64,000 nucleotides of DNA from Candidula unifasciata (taxonomy: Eukaryota > Mollusca > Gastropoda > Stylommatophora > Geomitridae): NCBI GenBank assembly GCA_905116865.2, contig CAJHNH020006668.1:1077912-1141911 (forward strand), in the 5' to 3' direction. Every line of letters begins with the position of its first letter. Positions within the stretch are counted from its first letter, which is position 1. The notes beneath the pieces were generated by a model, which was not told the DNA's origin, made no database searches, and saw only the letters and a program-made list of their open reading frames with translations. Below, one piece after another: positions 11,958-24,055 of the stretch. A program made the position numbers and the translations under genes.

Positions 11958-12405
11958 TCTATGTAGTCTCTGTACCTCTATGTAGTATCTGTACCTCTAT
12001 GTAGTCTCTGTACCTCTATGTAGTCTCTATACCTCTATGTAGTATCTGTACCTCTATGTAGTCTCTATACCTCTATGTAGTCTCTATACCTCTATGTAGT
12101 CTCTGTACCTCTATGTAGTCTCTATACCTCTATGTAGTCTCTATACCTCTATGTAGTCTCTATACCTCTATGTAGTCTCTATACCTCTATGTAGTCTCTA
12201 TACCTCTATGTAGTATCTGTACCTCTATGTAGTATCTGTACCTCTATGTAGTATCTATACCTCTATGTAGTATCTGTACCTCTATGTAGTATCTATACCT
12301 CTATGTAGTCTCTATACCTCTATGTAGTCTCTATACCTCTATGTAGTCTCTATACCTCTATGTAGTCTCTATACCTCTATGTAGTCTCTATAACTCTATG
12401 CAGTC
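11958..12405. repeat. 19-bp minisatellite, right half, homogeneous
   Basis: About 23 units of gtagtctctatacctctat with only ctct/atct and ata/gta variants. The higher-order types of the left half (cctcaat, actgctatg, ccgctatgaag) are absent on this side of the SINE. Confidence 0.95.
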
Positions 12406-12409
12406 ACCC

Positions 12410-13090
12410 CAGCAAACAGGTTCCCTCCTGGGGACCTGGCCCATGTAGATAGGATGGACATTTACTTTAAAGACAAGAGCACATCTGGAAGTAGTTTCCC
12501 CAGCTTTCCACTGATTTAAGAACCAGCTGCACTTGCATACCATGACTGTAACAGCGTCACAGAGTATGTTGAGAAAGGATGAGGCAGACGTACTCTATTT
12601 AGAGGCAAGCATTGTTACATACATCCTAGATAGTTATTACCCATTGTTACATACATCCTAGATAGTTATCACCCTTAAATATTTTGCCAGGGCATGAAGT
12701 GTGTTCGGAAGCGAACAGGCAGACAGACTGGCTGATTCAGCACTACTGGGTGGTGAACAGAGGCATGACAAGCTAGTTAAGGTCAAAATCCTTTGGGAAC
12801 AAAAGTGAACATAAGGAGAACTCAAACACAAAGGAAGCACAACGAGATCATCAAGGTCTGAAAAGAATCACGCGGTGAAGAGTGAAAAGGAAATCTGGCT
12901 CGACACTTTATACTCAGAGAAAAGGCAAGACAGACAGATAGATGTTCAGACTGCTACTGACACCACTGGAATCTGAACTCTGCGCCGACTTCTAAAGACA
13001 GGGGACAGAAGATTGCTGGACTGTCCCAAATACTGTGATGACGGTTGTATGCTTGAATCAACTCCATTATAACTTTTGAAGGCATAAACA
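12410..13090 (+). pseudogene. LINE-B remnant (RNase H to C-terminus)
   Basis: Around 12690-12830 the plus strand reads pieces of GSEQADRLADSALLGGE and then KILWEQK. This parallels the RNase H C-terminal segment GNERADRLAGTAPLGGE of the minus-strand copy at 27636-28205. Frameshifts and stops are frequent. A roughly 44-bp direct duplication (cattgttacatacatcctag) lies at 12613-12680. Confidence 0.6.
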
Positions 13091-13202
13091 TAACTGTACT
13101 AGAAAACTATTTGCCATGAAATTATCGTAGCCTCTTATGTACTGGCCTCTATAAAGCGACCGAAGACACATGAAGTGTGTAACACAGGTGGGTGTGCGAG
13201 CG

Positions 13203-14480
13203 CAATGGAAATACTACTACTGTTATCGTTTCTTTACTTATGGAAATACTACTACTTTTATCTTTTTTTTTACTTATGGAAATACTACTACTTTTACCCT
13301 TTTTTTTTTTTTACTTATGGAAATACTACTACTTTTATCATTTTTTTTTTTTACTTATGGAAATACTACTACTTTTATCGTTTTTTTTTTTTTACTTATT
13401 TAAATACTACTACATTTATCGTGTTTTTTTTTACTTATGGAAATACTACTACTTTTATCGTTTCTTTACTTGTGGAAATACTACTACGTTTTTCGTTTTT
13501 TTTTTTACTTATGGAAATACTACTACTTTTATCGTTTCTTTACTTATGGAAATTCTACTTTTATCGTTTTTTTTTTTTTTACCTATGGAAATACTACTTT
13601 TATCGTTTTTTTTTTTTTTACTTATGGAAATACTACTACTTTTATCGATTTTTTACTTATAGAAATACTACTTTTATCGTTGTTTTTTTTTTAACTTATG
13701 GAAATACTACTACTTTTATCGTTTCTTTACTTATGGAAATACTACTGCTTTTATCGTTTCTTTACTTATGGAAATACTACTACTTTTATCGTTTCTTTAC
13801 TTATGAAAATACTACTACTTTTATCGTTTTTTTTTTTTTACTTATGGAAATACTACTATTTTTATCGTTTTTTTTTTTTTAACTTATGGAAATACTACTA
13901 CATTTATCTTTTTTTTTTTTTTTACTTATGGAAATACTACTACTTTTATCGTTTTTTTTTTTTACTTATGGTAATACTACTACTTTTATCGTTTTTTTTT
14001 TTACTTATGGAAATACTACTACATTTATCGTTTCTTTACTTGTGGAAATACTACTACGTTTATCGTTTTTTTTTTACTTATGGAAATACTACTACTTTTA
14101 TCGTTTCTTTACTTGTGGAAATACTACTACTTTTATCGTTTCTTTACTTGTGGAAATACTACTACGTTTATCGTTTTGTTTTACTTTTGGAAATACTACT
14201 ACTTTTATCGCTTCTTTACTTATGGAAATACTACTTTTATCGTTGTTTTTTTTTTTTTAACTTATGGAAATACTACTTTTATCGTTTTTTTTCCCTTACT
14301 TATGGCAATACTACTACTTTTATCGTTTCTTTACTTATGGAAACACTACTTTTATCGTTTCTTTACTTATGGAAACACTACTTTTATCGTTTCTTTACTT
14401 ATGGAAACACTACTTTTATCGTGGTTTTTTTTTTATAACTCATGGAAATACAACTACTTTTATCGTTTCTTTACTTATGC
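13203..14480. repeat. ~35-40 bp minisatellite with poly-T spacers
   Basis: About 35 units of tatggaaatactactacttt, tatcg, a T run of 3-14, then tactta. Length varies mainly in the T run and in loss of one TAC. The ORFs of up to 246 codons rich in Phe, Tyr and Leu are repeat translations: the same frame is not kept and there is no exon signal. Confidence 0.95.
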
Positions 14481-14689
14481 TAACTCCATTACAACTTTTA
14501 AAGGCATAAACATAACTGTACCAGGAAACTATCTGCAATGAAATTATCTGAACCTCTTATGTACTGGCCTCTATAAAGGGGCTGGGTTCAATCCCCTGCC
14601 AGAAGAGCTAGGATTATTTTCTTTATAACAGGTACAGTTCTGTAGCCAATAAAGCCTGACAAAAGTAGCTAAAACAAATTGGAACAGGA

Positions 14690-14960
14690 ACTGTGCTCTT
14701 CTTCTTAGTGTTGACCGGCTGTATATTATATCCACATTTAGATTCTGGTCCTCTTCCAAAATTTGAGTTCTACGTGTGCATCTGTTTTACAGATCTGGCC
14801 TATTTGTATGCAGACTGTTGGTTCACCACCTCTCATGCAAACGCACTCTGACTCTGAAGGAAACACCCCTAATTAGTTGCCACGCTGGGGGACAGTTAGT
14901 CCACCCCACCTCCTTTTTTCCACCAACAAAATTGTCCTCGAAACCCACAAAGGGAAACAG
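14690..14960 (-). repeat. F3 SINE-like element
   Basis: Plus-strand text includes gtgtgcatctgttttacaga, tttgtatgcagactgttggt, actctgactctgaaggaaac and ctaattagttgcc. This is the reverse complement of F3 without a recognisable head. Confidence 0.65.
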
Positions 14961-15260
14961 GAATTGTCTGAAAAAGAAAGGTGGTTGAAAAATGGAATGG
15001 CCACCCCATCTCATTGTGTGATGTCCTAGAATGTGTGAAAACCTAACATGTCACACACAGCAACGGCAGCATTTGTTTACTGGACTAGCTTTACTTTCAA
15101 CAACGTTAGGGAGCAGGCTGGGTAGAATTAGTGGGGAAAGAAGACCCTGTTGAGCATGCCTCCAGTCTGACTTTGTGAAGACACATGAAGGGTGTAGCAA
15201 AAGTGGGTGTTCAAGTGCACCGGAAATACTACTACGTTTATCGTTTCTTTACTTATGCTA

Positions 15261-15476
15261 AGCTGGCAGATTCTGCCGTCTGCTTTGTTCCAAATCTATT
15301 AGTGTTACCTTACCTTTGGAGGAGATGATGCAGGCAGAGGAGGGGGGGGGGGAGAGATCCTGATGCATGGACAACACAAGGTCTTTATAAAACCGCCCAG
15401 GCTTTGTGCTATGGAAACATGCAGGCGGGTCACACTCACCATCCACGGGCTGTGATTTTTAAAGACCAGTTAATAT
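15261..15476. other. No gene seen
   Basis: Spacer with a G run at 15339-15351. ORFs are short and unrecognised. Confidence 0.4.
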
Positions 15477-15745
15477 TTGATGGATGACGTTATCAACATA
15501 ACATTGGCTGCCTTAACTCCCAAGACATTTCTTGGTACCCATATTGAGAAAACTGGAGTACATTGTGACAGTAGGAAAGTTAAAGGGAAGGAGAGGCAGA
15601 GGCAGACCAAGAGACAAGATGCTGGACAGTCTGACATCATTGCATGGAGGATCATCTGTGTCAGAGTTGACTGAAAGTACACAAGACAGGAGGTTGTGGA
15701 AAGACATGACTACCAACGCTACACGGCATGGACTTTAAGAAGAAA
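15477..15745 (+). pseudogene. F2 debris plus LINE-C ORF2 C-terminal remnant
   Basis: 15477-15535 resembles reversed F2 body sequence. From about 15545 the plus strand encodes YIVTVGKLKGRRGRGRPRDK, then MLDSLTSLHGGSSVSEL, then a segment ending RRLWKDMTTNATRHGL. This is the conserved C-terminal tail of LINE-C, also seen at 36585-37000 and 60050-60480. Only the last 60-70 residues remain. Confidence 0.75.
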
Positions 15746-15756
15746 AAAATTAAGCT

Positions 15757-15985
15757 GGGTCAACCTGGCAGAAATTTCTGGTGTTCATCCATTTCTGGAC
15801 TTTGGCCTTGTTCAACAACTTGAAATTTGTATGCATACAGTTCTGGCTTTTGTGTGTGTGCGTGTATGTGCGTGTGCAGACTGTTGGTTCCTCACCTCTG
15901 AGGCAGATGCACTCTGATTTAGTAGTAAACACCACTTCTTTGCCCCTCCCCCCCCCCCACAATGGGGCCCTGGAACCCACACTTT
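15757..15985 (-). repeat. F3 SINE-like element, left arm of an inverted pair
   Basis: Plus-strand text shows F3 in reverse: a degraded ttctggactttggccttgtt, then gactgttggttcctcacctc, gcagatgcactctgattt and a C run with caatggggccctgg. Another F3 copy in forward orientation starts at about 16031. Confidence 0.65.
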
Positions 15986-16030
15986 GGTCCCCTTGTCTAT
16001 GTCGTCTGCCGGGACCGCTTCAGATAAACA

Positions 16031-16215
16031 CAATGTGGGTTCTGGGACCCCAGTGTTGTGCGGAGGGAGTGGGGTGAGGGGTGGGGGGTAGACCCACTGT
16101 CACACTAACAAGTGGACACAGGAGGCAAAAAACTAACGGTATTTCTTTCTCAGTCGGTAAGGTAAGGAACCAACAATCTGCATACAAATAAGCAAAATCT
16201 GTAAAATGGATGTGT
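16031..16215 (+). repeat. F3 SINE-like element, right arm of an inverted pair
   Basis: Forward F3 head (aatgtgggttctgggacccc), G-rich stretch, gtagacccactgtc, ggaaccaacaatctgcatac and aaatctgtaaaatggatg. It stops exactly where the 31-bp array begins. Confidence 0.65.
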
Positions 16216-16690
16216 CACGTACATACTTATTCTATGAACTGTCTGTCACGCACATATTTATTCTATGAACTGGCTGTCACGTACATATTTATTCTATGAA
16301 CTGGCTGTCACGTACATACTTATTCTATGAACTGGCTGTCACGTACATACTTATTCTATGAACTGGCTGTCACGTACATACTTATTCTATGAACTGGCTG
16401 TCACGTACATACTTATTCTATGAACTGGCTGTCACGTACATACTTATTCTATGAACTGGCTGTCACGTACATACTTATTCTATGAACTGGCTGTCACGTA
16501 CATACTTATTCTATGAACTGGCTGTCACGTACATACTTATTCTATGAACTGGCTGTCCCGTACATACTTATTCTTTGAACTGGCTGTCACGTACATACTT
16601 ATTCTTTGAACTGGCTGTCACGTACATACTTATTCTATGAACTGGCTGTCACGTACATACTTATTCTATGAACTGGCTGTCATATACTTA
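16206..16690. repeat. 31-bp minisatellite
   Basis: About 15 units of gtcacgtacatacttattct plus atgaactggct. Nearly identical, with rare single-base variants (cccg, ctttg, catattta in the first copies). Confidence 0.95.
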
Positions 16691-16774
16691 TTTTAATTTT
16701 CTCTGTACACCATGTTGTTACCACTTTACAGCCACATACATCTGGGTGAGATATAAATAAAGTAACATATGTCG

Positions 16775-17830
16775 GTGACAGAATGAGTGTTGGCAACAAG
16801 TATCTGGGTTGGGAATGAGTTAATCACAAAAAGAGAGTTAATTCATGCAACAGCTGTCTGGGTCAGAAATGAGTTAATCACTAAAAGAGAGTTGTTCCAT
16901 GAAATAGCTGTCTGGGTCAGGGATGAGTTAATCACTGAAAGAGAGTGGTTCATGAAACAGCTGTCTGGGTCATGAATGAGTTAATCACTGAAAGAGAGCT
17001 GTTCTATGAAATAGCTGTCTGGGGTCAGGAATGAGTTAATCACTGAAAGAGAGTGGTTCATGAAACAGCTGTCTGGGTCAGGAATGAGTTAATCACTGAA
17101 AGAGAGCTGTTCCATGAAACAGCTGTCTGGGTCAGGAATGAGTTAATCACTGAAAGAGAGTGGTTCATGAAACAGCTGTCTGGGTCAGAAATGAGTTAAT
17201 CACTTAAAGAGAGCTGTTGCATGAAACAGCTGTCTGGATCAGGAATGAGTTAATCACTGAAAGAGAGTTGTTCATGAAACAGCTGTCTGGGTCAGGAATA
17301 AGTTAATCACTGAAAGAGAGTGGTTCATGAAACAGCTGTCTGGGTCAGGAATAAGTTAATCACTGAAAGAGAGTGGTTCATGAAACAGCTGTCTGGGTCA
17401 GGAATAAGTTAATCACTGAAAGAGAGCTGTTCCATGAAACAGCTGTCTGGGTCAGGAATGAGTTAATCACTGAAAGAGAGTTGTTCTATGAAACAGCTGT
17501 CTGGGTCAGAAATGAGTTACTCACTTAAAGAAAGCTGTTCCATGAAACAGCTGTCTGGGTCAGGAATTAGTTAATCACTGTAAGAGAGTTGTTCATAAAA
17601 CAGCTGTCTGGGTCAGGAATGAGTTAATCACTGAAAGAGAGTTGTTCTATGAAACAGCTGTCTGGGTCAGAAATGAGTTAATCACTCAAAGAGAGTGGTT
17701 CATGAAACAGCTGTCTGGGTCAGGAATGAGTTAATCACTGAAAGAAAGCTGTTCCACGAAACAGCTGTCTGGGTCAGGAATAAGTTAATCACTGAAAGAG
17801 AGCTGTTCCATGAAACAGCTGTCTGGGACT
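16775..17830. repeat. ~53-bp minisatellite
   Basis: About 20 units built on gtctgggtcaggaatgagtt, aatcactgaaagagag, then ttgttc/ctgttcc/tggttc and atgaaacagct. The end of the unit is the variable part. Copies with ggaataagtt cluster at 17290-17420. Confidence 0.95.
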
Positions 17831-18145
17831 CAAAGATCTAAGACTAAAGGTTCACTGTAAAAGATCCTCACTCTGGAGTAACTTTATTTTATTTACAGAA
17901 AAAGCAGAAGATAAAATTCAAACAACTTCTTTCCACAAATTATTTCAACTTTGTTATTTTCACTAGCTGAGATGAAACATCATTGAAAGGATTGTCACTT
18001 TTTAAAATGAACAAAAACATATGTAATATTCATATCTTAGTCAAACAGTAATTTTTACAATTGTTAATGGTTACTAAGTTCTGTTACTTGTAACGATATT
18101 TATGTCAGATTTTGTAACATTTATAGCCAGCCCTTTATCTTGTCT
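17831..18145. other. No gene seen
   Basis: AT-rich spacer between the 53-bp array and an F2 SINE. No recognised signal. Confidence 0.5.
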
Positions 18146-18420
18146 GGGAGCTGCAGTGGTGTAGCTGTTAGACATTGGCCAGCAGAGGTGAAGATCATGG
18201 GTTTGAATCTAAACCTAGCTGCACATTTGTCAAAACTGACTTTGGCTACCAGTTGACCCAGCCTTCAGTAGGTATCAGGAGAAGTCCTGGGAAGTTAAGG
18301 TGACCGGCGGGATACTGATCATATCACCCACCTTGTGTCTACAGGTCTACAAAATATAAGTCTAGCCCTATATGCCCCATATATCTGACGGCGTGGAAAA
18401 CGATCCTTTACTTTTACTTC
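18146..18420 (+). repeat. F2 tRNA-derived SINE
   Basis: A-box-like gcagtggtgtagctgttaga and B-box-like atgggtttgaatctaa, then the F2 body (cccagccttcagtaggtatc, gggaagttaaggtgaccggc, tgatcatatcaccca) and the 3' segment ending gatcctttac. Confidence 0.75.
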
Positions 18421-18594
18421 CTTCATCTTGTCTCATCACAGACAGTATCCACACATTCAGCATTTACCTCAGATACCATTTGTCTTTATACTTGACATTC
18501 GACCAAAATCAGAGTCATGGCCCTGGAGAAGAGTCACCTCTTGTCTATCTGTTTATGCAGTGAGAGTTACCTACAACAGTCTAGGACAGTTGAC

Positions 18595-18845
18595 GTAAAG
18601 ACTCCAATGGTAGCTACTAGATGAGTTGAGTTGAATCAAGAATTGACATCACAGCACTCAGGGCATTCCCATGTGTCCTCTGTCCTCATCTTCAGCAGCC
18701 AGCGCAGAGTTCCAATACAGATGGTAACGATCACAATCTGGTTATATTTCCATCCTGCCTTTCCTTTGTGTATAGTGAGCCGGCCAGACCCTCTGGTGAC
18801 ACCCAGGTGCCTCATTCTCTCCAGGCCATAATTATCTTAAGGAAG
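18595..18845 (-). pseudogene. LINE-B 3' end
   Basis: Plus-strand text ttgacatcacagcactcagg and the ccagcgcagagttccaatac, tttcctttgtgtatagtgag segments match the 3' parts of LINE-B copies at 27640 and 49562, read in reverse. Coding content is short and broken. Confidence 0.6.
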
Positions 18846-19188
18846 CTACTAACTTCTGATAGAGCCTGCTGTACCAAACATCACCATCCAAAGATGCCTT
18901 TTCAACTAAACATCATAATCCGGTCAGGCTTATTGGGCTAAACATCATAACCTAGTGAGACCTACTGGACTAAACATCTTTCAATGGGACATAAAAGACT
19001 AAATATTATCATCATCATCCTCCAAAAAAGGCCTTAAAAACTACAATAAATTATCATCCAAAGAAGCCTAATGATCCACACATCATCATAATCATCCAAG
19101 GTAAATTGTCTAGCATTGGGTCAACACCAGTTTCTGTCCACAGGCTTCATTTTACATTCTACTAGATTTTAGTATTGTCTGTCCAGTG
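18846..19188. other. Degenerate AAACATCATAAT-type repeat, no gene
   Basis: Loose recurrence of aaacatcata with gtgaggcctac-like words between 18880 and 19100; this looks like an eroded minisatellite flanking the 33-bp array. Confidence 0.4.
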
Positions 19189-20124
19189 GTCTAATGGATC
19201 CCACAATGACACTCTGAACTTACATAATGGATCCCACAATGACACTCTGAACTTACATAATGGATCCCACAATGACACTCTGAACTTACATAATGGATCC
19301 CACAATGACACTCTGAACTTACATAATGGATCCCACAATGACACTCTGAACTTACATAATGGATCCCACAATGACACTCTGAACTTACATAATGGATCCC
19401 ACAATGACACTCTGAACTTACATAATGGATCCCACAATGACACTCTGAACTTACATAATGGATCCCACAATGACACTCTGAACTTACATAATGGATCCCA
19501 CAATGACACTCTGAACTTACATAATGGATCCCACAATGACACTCTGAACTTACATAATGGATCCCACAATGACAGTCTGAACTTACATAATGGATCCCAC
19601 AATGACACTCTGAACTTACATAATGGATCCCACAATGACACTCTGAACTTACATAATGGATCCCACAATGACACTCTGAACTTACATAATGGATCCCACA
19701 ATGACACTCTGAACTTACATAATGGATCCCACAATGACACTCTGAACTCACATAATGGATCCCACAATGACACTCTGAACTTACATAATGGATCCCACAA
19801 TGACACTCTGAACTTACATAATGGATCCCACAATGACACTCTGAACTTACATAATGGATCCCACAATGACACTCTGAACTTACATAATGGATCCCACAAT
19901 GACACTCTGAACTTACATAATGGATCCCACAATGACACTCTGAACTTACATAATGGATCCCACAATGACACTCTGAACTTACATAATGGATCCCACAATG
20001 ACACTCTGAACTTACATAATGGATCCCACAATGACACTCTGAACTTACATAATGGATCCCACAATGACACTCTGAACTTACATAATGGATCCCACAATGA
20101 CACTCTGAACTTACATAATGGACC
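19189..20124. repeat. 33-bp megasatellite, subfamily 1
   Basis: About 28 head-to-tail units of aatggatcccacaatgacac plus tctgaacttacat, almost identical (single variants at about 19571 and 19749). Thirty-three is divisible by three and the unit lacks stops in several frames, so ORFs of 186-454 codons appear on both strands. Confidence 0.97.
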
Positions 20125-23100
20125 CCACAGTGACAGTCTGGAGTAACCTAATGGACCCCACAATGACAGTCTGTAGTAACCTAATGGACCCCACAATGAC
20201 AGTCTGTAGTAGCCTAATGGACCCCACAATGACAGTCTGTAGTAACCTAATGGACCCCACAGTGACCGTCTGTAGTAACCTAATAGACCCCACAATGACA
20301 GTCTGTAGTAACCTAATGGACCCCACAGTGACAGTCTGTAGTAACCAAATGGACCCCGCAATGACAGTCTGTAGTAACCTAATGGACCCCACAATGACGG
20401 TCTGGAGTAACCTAATGGACCCCATGGTGACAGTCTGGAGTAACCTTGTAGACCCCACAATGACAGTCTGGAGTAACCTAATGGACCCCATGGTGACAGT
20501 CTGGAGTAACCTTGTAGACCCCACAATGACAGTCTGGAGTAACCTAATGGACCCCATGGTGACAGTCTGGAGTAACCTAATGGACCCCATGGTGACAGTC
20601 TGGAGTAACCTTGTAGACCCTACAATGACAGTCTGGAGTAACCTTGTAGACCCTACAATGACAGTCTGGAGTAACCTTGTAGACCCTACAATGACAGTCT
20701 GGAGTAACCTTGTAGACCCTACAATGACAGTCTGTAGTAACCTTGTAGACCCTACAATGACAGTCTGGAGTAACCTTGTAGACCCTACAATGACAGTCTG
20801 GAGTAACCTTGTAGACCCTACAATGACAGTCTGGAGTAACCTTGTAGACCCTACAATGACAGTCTGGAGTAACCTTGTAGACCCTACAATGACAGTCTGG
20901 AGTAACCTTGTAGACCCTACAATGACAGTCTGGAGTAACCTTGTAGACCCCACAATGACAGTCTGGAGTAACCTTGTAGACCCTACAATGACAGTCTGGA
21001 GTAACCTTGTAGACCCCACAATGACAGTCTGGAGTAACCTTGTAGACCCTACAATGACAGTCTGGAGTAACCTTGTAGACCCCACAATGACAGTCTGGAG
21101 GAACCTTGTAGACCCCACAATGACGGTCTGGAGTAACCTAATAAACCCCACAGTGACAGTCTGGAGTAACCTTGTAGACCCCACAATGACAGTCTGGAGT
21201 AACCTTGTAGACCCCACAATGACAGTCTGGAGTAACCTAATGGACCCCACAGTGACCGTCTGTAGTAACCTAATGGACCCCACAATGACAGTCTGTAGTA
21301 ACCTAATGGACCCCACAATGACAGTCTGTAGTAACCTTGTAGACCCCACAATGACAGTCTGTAGTAACCTAATGGACCCCACAATGACAGTCTGTAGTAA
21401 CCTAATGGACCCCACAGTGACCGTCTGTAGTAACCTAATGGACCCCACAATGACAGTCTGTAGTAACCTAATGGACCCCACAATGACAGTCTGTAGTAAC
21501 CTAATGGACCCCACAATGACAGTCTGTAGTAACCTAATGGACCCCACAATGACAGTCTGTAGTAACCTAATGGACCCCACAATGACAGTCTGTAGTAACC
21601 TAATGGACCCCACAATGACAGTCTGTAGTAACCTAATGGACCCCACAGTGACAGTCTGTAGTAACCTAATGGACCCCACAATGACAGTCTGTAGTAACCT
21701 AATGGACCCCACAATGACAGTCTGTAGTAATCTAATGGACCCCACAATGACCATCTGTAGTAACCTAATGGACCCCACAGTGACAGTCTGTAGTAACCTA
21801 ATGGACCCCGCAATGACAGTCTGTAGTAACCTAATAGACCCCACAGTGACCGTCTGTAGTAACCTAATGGACCCCACAATGACCGTCTGTAGTAACCTAA
21901 TGGACCCCACAATGACAGTCTGTAGTAACCTTGTAGACCCCACAATGACAGTCTGTAGTAACCTAATGGACCCCACAATGACAGTCTGTAGTAACCTAAT
22001 GGACCCCACAGTGACCGTCTGTAGTAACCTAATGGACCCCACAATGACAGTCTGTAGTAACCTAATGGACCCCACAATGACAGTCTGTAGTAACCTAATG
22101 GACCCCACAATGACAGTCTGTAGTAACCTAATGGACCCCACAATGACAGTCTGTAGTAACCTATGGACCCCACAATGACAGTCTGTAGTAACCTAATGGA
22201 CCCCACAATGACAGTCTGTAGTAACATAATGGACCCCACTATGACCATCTGTAGTAACCTAATGGACCCCACAGTGACCATCTGTAGTAACCTAATGGAC
22301 CCCACAATGACCGTCTGTAGTAACCTAATTGACCCCACAATGACAGTCTGTAGTAACCTAATGGACCCCACAATGACCATCTGTAGTAACCTAATGGGCC
22401 CCACAATGACAGTCTGTAGTAACCTAATGGACCCCACAGTGACAGTCTGTAGTAACCTAATGGACCCCACAATGACAGTCTGTAGTAACCTAATGGACCC
22501 CACAATGACAGTCTGTAGTAACCTAATGGACCCCACAATGACCATCTGTAGTAACCTAATGGACCCCACAATGACAGTCTGTAGTAACCTAATGGACCCC
22601 ACAATGACCATCTGTAGTAACCTAATGGACCCCACAATGACAGTCTGTAGTAACCTAATGGACCCCACAGTGACAGTCTGTAGTAACCTTGTAGACTCCA
22701 CAATGACAGTCTGGAGTAACCTAATGGACCCCACAATGACAGTCTGTAGTAACCTAATGGACCCCACAGTGACCGTCTGTAGTAACCTAATGGACCCCAC
22801 AATGACAGTCTGTAGTAACCTAATGGACCCCACAATGACAGTCTGTAGTAACCTTGAAGACCCCACAGTGACCGTCTGTAGTAACCTAATGGACCCCACA
22901 ATGACAGTCTGTAGTAACCTAATGGACCCCACAATGACCATCTGTAGTAACCTAATGGGCCCCACAATGACAGTCTGTAGTAACCTAATGGACCCCACAG
23001 TGACAGTCTGTAGTAACCTAATGGACCCCACAGTGACAGTCTGTAGTAACCTAATGGACCCCACAATGACAGTCTGTAGTAACCTAATGGACCCCACAAT

Positions 23101-24055
23101 GACCATCTGTAGTAACCTAATGGACCCCACAATGACAGTCTGTAGTAACCTAATGGACCCCACAGTGACAGTCTGTAGTAACCTAATGGACCCCACAGTG
23201 ACAGTCTGTAGTAACCTAATGGACCCCACAGTGACAGTCTGTAGTAACCTAATGGACCCCACAATGACAGTCTGTAGTAACCTAATGGACCCCACAATGA
23301 CCATCTGTAGTAACCTAATGGACCCCACAATGACAATCTGTAGTAACCTAATGGACCCCACAGTGACAGTCTGTAGTAACCTAATGGACCCCACAATGAC
23401 AGTCTGTAGTAACCTAATGGACCCCACAATGACAGTCTGTAGTAACCTAATGGACCCCACAATGACCATCTGTAGTAACCTAATGGACCCCACAGTGACA
23501 GTCTGTAGTAACCTAATGGACCCCGCAATGACAGTCTGTAGTAACCTAATAGACCCCGCAATGACAGTCTGTAGTAAACTAATGGACCCCGCAATGACTG
23601 TCTGTAGTAACCTAATGAACCCCACAATGACCGTCTGTAGTAACCTAATGGACCCCACAATGACAGTCTGTAGTAACCTAATGGACCCCGCAATGACAGT
23701 CTGTAGTAACCTAATGGACCCCACAATGACAGTCTGTAGTAGCCTAATGGACCCCACAATGACAGTCTGTAGTAACATAATGGACCCCACAATGACAGTC
23801 TGTAGTAACATAATGGACCCCACAATGACAGTCTGTAGTAACCTAATGGACCCCACAATGACAGTCTGTAGTAACCTATGGACCCCACAATGACAGTCTG
23901 TAGTAACCCAACAGACCCCGCAATGACAGTCTGTAGTAACCTAATAGACCCCACAATGACAGTCTGTAGTAACCTAATGGACCCCACAATGACAGTCTGT
24001 AGTAACCTAATGGACCCCACAATGACAGTCTGTAGTAACCTTGTAGACTCCACTA
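20125..24055. repeat. 33-bp megasatellite, subfamily 2
   Basis: About 119 units of aatggaccccacaatgacag plus tctgtagtaacct. A zone at about 20400-21235 is dominated by the variant ggagtaaccttgtagaccc; the rest carries tgtagtaacctaatggacc. Mixed variants (accatctg, acagtgac, cccgcaatg) recur in blocks. Two 32-bp units (aacctatggacc) near 22161 and 23877 shift the frame. The boundary with subfamily 1 is abrupt at about 20125. ORFs up to 935 codons on both strands are repeat translations. Confidence 0.97.

Larger units (their letters stand above)
13050..15260. repeat. Duplicated element enclosing the TATGGAAATACTAC array
   Basis: Block A (ctccattataacttttgaag to ctggcctctataaa, 13065-13155) recurs as A' at 14484-14575. 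Block B (gaagacacatgaagtgtgta to gcgcaatggaaatac, 13163-13215) recurs as B' at 15176-15225. B leads into the 13203-14480 array, while B' is followed by a single unit ending ttacttatgctaa. The order is A-B-array-A'-spacer-B'-one unit. This suggests a duplicated mobile element whose internal repeat expanded in one copy. An F3 copy sits between A' and B'. Confidence 0.7.

Noticed and set aside
13170..14541. Aromatic-rich ORFs up to 246 codons, membrane-protein-like
   Set aside because: They follow the TATGGAAATACTAC minisatellite and change frame with poly-T length; no conserved motif.
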